Assembly (NCBI RefSeq): GCF_002890895.1
Contig: NZ_POUL01000002.1
Span: forward strand, 496,001 to 560,000
Origin: Stutzerimonas stutzeri
Lineage (GTDB): Bacteria; Pseudomonadota; Gammaproteobacteria; Pseudomonadales; Pseudomonadaceae
Direction of reading: 5' to 3'
Length of the DNA: 64,000 bases
In this document: in pieces, positions 62,188-64,000 of the stretch
Position numbering within the stretch: position 1 is the stretch's first letter
Layout: every line of letters begins with the position of its first letter
Notes under the pieces: generated by a model
The model's database searches: none
Told to the model about the DNA's origin: nothing
The model's input: only the letters and a program-made list of their open reading frames with translations
Program-made: the position numbers and the translations under genes

Positions 62188-63293
62188 CGTCCAAGCGCCT
62201 TGCGCAGAACTTCCAGAAACCGTTCGTTCTCAGCGCCGGTACCGATCGACACCCTGAGAAAAGTCGGCATCCCGTAAACAGCCACAGGCCGTACGATCAC
62301 TCCGTCACGCAGCAATACCTGGTTGATGGGGGCCGCGTCACGGCCAAAATCGACCGCTATGAAATTACCTTTGGAAGGTATCCATTCCAGCCCCAGCTCT
62401 TTGAATCCCGCTTCAAGTTGCTGCATACCGGCAGCATTGCTGGCACGGCTTCTGGCCAGGTATTCCTTGTCATCAAGCGCTGCACAAGCCGCGGCTAGCG
62501 CGAGGCTGTTGACATTGAATGGCTGACGCACGCGATTAAGGACATCCGCGATCTGAGCTGAACAGATCGCATAGCCCACGCGCAGCGCCGCCAACCCGTA
62601 GGCCTTGGAAAAAGTGCGTGAAACCAGCAGGTTCGAGTGCGAGCTCAGGAACGCCAATCCGTCCGGCAGCTCCCCATCATGGGCATACTCGATATAAGCC
62701 TCATCGAGAACCACCAGGACATGCTCGGGCACGGCAGCCAGGAATTGCTCCAGCGCTGCGGCGTTGAACCAGGTACCTGTAGGATTATTGGGGTTGGCGA
62801 TAAACACGACCCGGGTGTTCGAATCAATGGCGGCCTGCATGGCATTCAGATCATGCCCCCACTGCTTGGCAGCAACCGCCCTGGCCTCAGCGCCCACAGC
62901 TTGGGTAGCAATGGGGTAAACCGCAAACGCATGCTCGCTGAACACGGCATTGAGGCCAGGGGCTAGATAGGCCCGTGCGACCAGCTCGAGTATGTCGTTG
63001 GAGCCATTTCCGAGCGTGACCTGCTCGATGCCGACGCCGTAACGCTGCGCCAGTTTCTGCTTGAGCGCGAAACCGTTGCCGTCGGGATAGCGGGTCAGCT
63101 CATCAAGCTGCGCGCGGATCGCATCGAGGGCTTTCGGGCTGGGGCCCAGCGGATTCTCATTGCTGGCCAGCTTGACGATGGACTGCGGATCGAGATCGAG
63201 CTCTCTGGCCAGTTCTTCCACAGGCTTGCCAGGCACATAGGGCGACAGCTTTTGCACACCTGGCTGAGCCAGCGCAAGGAAATCACAAGACAT
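62184..63293 (-). CDS. hisC: Histidinol-phosphate/aromatic aminotransferase
   Basis: 369 residues; PLP Lys in SRTFSKAYGLAALRVGY, FIANPNNPTGTWF. In this gene order the enzyme is taken to be the broad-specificity aromatic aminotransferase (HisHb type) as well as or instead of the histidine pathway enzyme. Coupled to tyrA-aroA by the TTGA overlap. Confidence 0.93.
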   Translation of the reverse strand: MSCDFLALAQPGVQKLSPYVPGKPVEELARELDLDPQSIVKLASNENPLGPSPKALDAIRAQLDELTRYPDGNGFALKQKLAQRYGVGIEQVTLGNGSNDILELVARAYLAPGLNAVFSEHAFAVYPIATQAVGAEARAVAAKQWGHDLNAMQAAIDSNTRVVFIANPNNPTGTWFNAAALEQFLAAVPEHVLVVLDEAYIEYAHDGELPDGLAFLSSHSNLLVSRTFSKAYGLAALRVGYAICSAQIADVLNRVRQPFNVNSLALAAACAALDDKEYLARSRASNAAGMQQLEAGFKELGLEWIPSKGNFIAVDFGRDAAPINQVLLRDGVIVRPVAVYGMPTFLRVSIGTGAENERFLEVLRKALGR

Positions 63294-63398
63294 ATTCAGC
63301 TCCGCTGGAGCTGCAAGCCCGGAGCGTGAAGCCTGAAGCGCCAGGCAAACGACGTTGCTCTCGACTTCCAGCCTCAGCTGCCAGCTTGCAGCTGCTAT
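63294..63398. repeat. CAGCTG-rich hairpins between pheA and hisC
   Basis: 105 bp with two perfect stems: CAGCTCC/GGAGCTG (63297-63313) and CAGCTGC/GCAGCTG (63375-63394). AGCTGC and GAAGC motifs recur between them. It looks like a REP-type palindromic element, inserted inside the aromatic operon. Confidence 0.45.
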
Positions 63399-64000
63399 TT
63401 AGAGTACTGCTTTGGGATAGGACCCCAGCACCTTCAGTGCCACCGCTTCGCGGCCGATTTTCTCCAGGACATCCTTGATCAAGGGATCCTGGTGGTGACC
63501 AATGCAGTCGATGAAGAACACATAGGTCCATTTGCCGCTGCGCGACGGCCGCGTTTCGATCCGCGTGAGATCGATGCCATTGGAATGAAACGGCATCAAC
63601 AGCTCATGCAGCGCGCCCGGCTTGTTGCGCATGGAAACGATGATCGAGGTTTTGTCATCACCGGTGGGCGGTACTTCCTGGCTGCCGATGATAAGAAAGC
63701 GCGTGGAATTGTCCGGGCGATCCTCTATTTTTTCGGCAATCTTGGTCAAGCCATACAACTGCGCCGCCATGTCGCCGGCGATCGCAGCGGAGTTCCACTC
63801 GCTTTTGACCCGCTTCGCGGCGTCTGCATTACTGGAAACCGCCACGCGCTCGACGTTCGGGTAGTGAGCATCAAGCCACTTGCGACATTGCGCCAGCGAC
63901 TGGGCATGCGAGTAGATACGGGTGATGCGATCCGTCTTGGTCGTCTCGCCCACCAATAAGTGATGATGGATGCGAAGCTCGACTTCGCCGCAGATGACGA
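63399..64000 (-). CDS. pheA: Bifunctional chorismate mutase/prephenate dehydratase, C-terminal part
   Basis: Only the last 200 codons are inside the window; the frame runs out at the edge (VICGEVELRIHHHLLVGE). Prephenate dehydratase core is shown by the EVELRIHHHLL and DDKTSIIVSMRNKPGALHELL; ACT regulatory domain with GIDLTRIETRPSR binds phenylalanine and inhibits the enzyme. The N-terminal chorismate mutase domain would lie beyond the edge. Confidence 0.93.
   Translation of the reverse strand, partial: VICGEVELRIHHHLLVGETTKTDRITRIYSHAQSLAQCRKWLDAHYPNVERVAVSSNADAAKRVKSEWNSAAIAGDMAAQLYGLTKIAEKIEDRPDNSTRFLIIGSQEVPPTGDDKTSIIVSMRNKPGALHELLMPFHSNGIDLTRIETRPSRSGKWTYVFFIDCIGHHQDPLIKDVLEKIGREAVALKVLGSYPKAVL

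Overview
The window reads as chromosomal core DNA of a GC-rich gammaproteobacterium of the Pseudomonas / Stutzerimonas (P. stutzeri) group. The basis is the fused TyrA-AroA gene in a pheA-hisC-tyrA/aroA-cmk-rpsA block, the cco tandem with an ccoGHIS-hemN-anr-apt neighbourhood, the dnaX-ybaB-recR cluster, and the speE-alkA-mtn-MFS-aroC-hydrolase-prmB order. All of these match Pseudomonas gene order as I remember it. I see no insertion sequence, prophage, CRISPR array, tRNA or rRNA. The species-level call is inference.

Layout. 1-2.4 kb: moaA and a voltage-gated-type potassium channel with a C-terminal zinc ribbon. 2.5-7.4 kb: a caa3-type cytochrome c oxidase cluster in which subunit II carries a cytochrome c domain and subunits I and III are one polypeptide, preceded by two small membrane proteins. 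7.4-14.3 kb: tusA, rlmM, acnA, an Aer-like PAS chemoreceptor and an alpha/beta hydrolase. 14.4-26.5 kb: two complete cbb3 oxidase operons in tandem (ccoNOP, then ccoNOQP), followed by the assembly genes ccoGHIS and a TauE/SafE-like membrane protein. 26.6-31 kb: nadE, a HemN-like radical SAM gene, the oxygen sensor anr (fnrA), apt and a SCO copper chaperone. 31-34.3 kb: an ABC importer of unknown substrate. 34.5-42.7 kb: recR, ybaB, dnaX, pdxB, norM, a TauE permease, a LysR regulator and rraB. 43-49 kb: speE, alkA, a histidine phosphatase, two PLDc_N-type small membrane proteins, an eroded mtnB-mtnD-mtnC locus, an MFS gene and aroC. 49-57 kb: hydrolase, unknown protein, prmB, isochorismatase-family protein, Smr protein, folE, GST, and an aminotransferase divergent from a MarR regulator. 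57-64 kb: the aromatic amino acid block on the minus strand, ending in a pheA cut by the window edge.

The dominant theme is terminal respiration and its oxygen control: a caa3 oxidase, two cbb3 oxidases, copper and haem assembly factors, the aerotaxis receptor and ANR. Two strong ANR/FNR-type boxes are visible, one upstream of the first ccoN (inside the start of the divergent hydrolase gene) and one upstream of the HemN-like gene.

The most unusual observations are: (1) the methionine-salvage genes mtnB and mtnC survive only as short remnants on either side of an intact mtnD; (2) the HemN-like protein beside anr keeps its 4Fe-4S CX3CX2C triad but has lost many residues that I recall as nearly invariant in HemN, while retaining a good ANR box; (3) a likely terminator and stem-loops downstream of speE that may mark a small RNA. 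I did not see an obviously new multi-gene defence or biosynthetic system.
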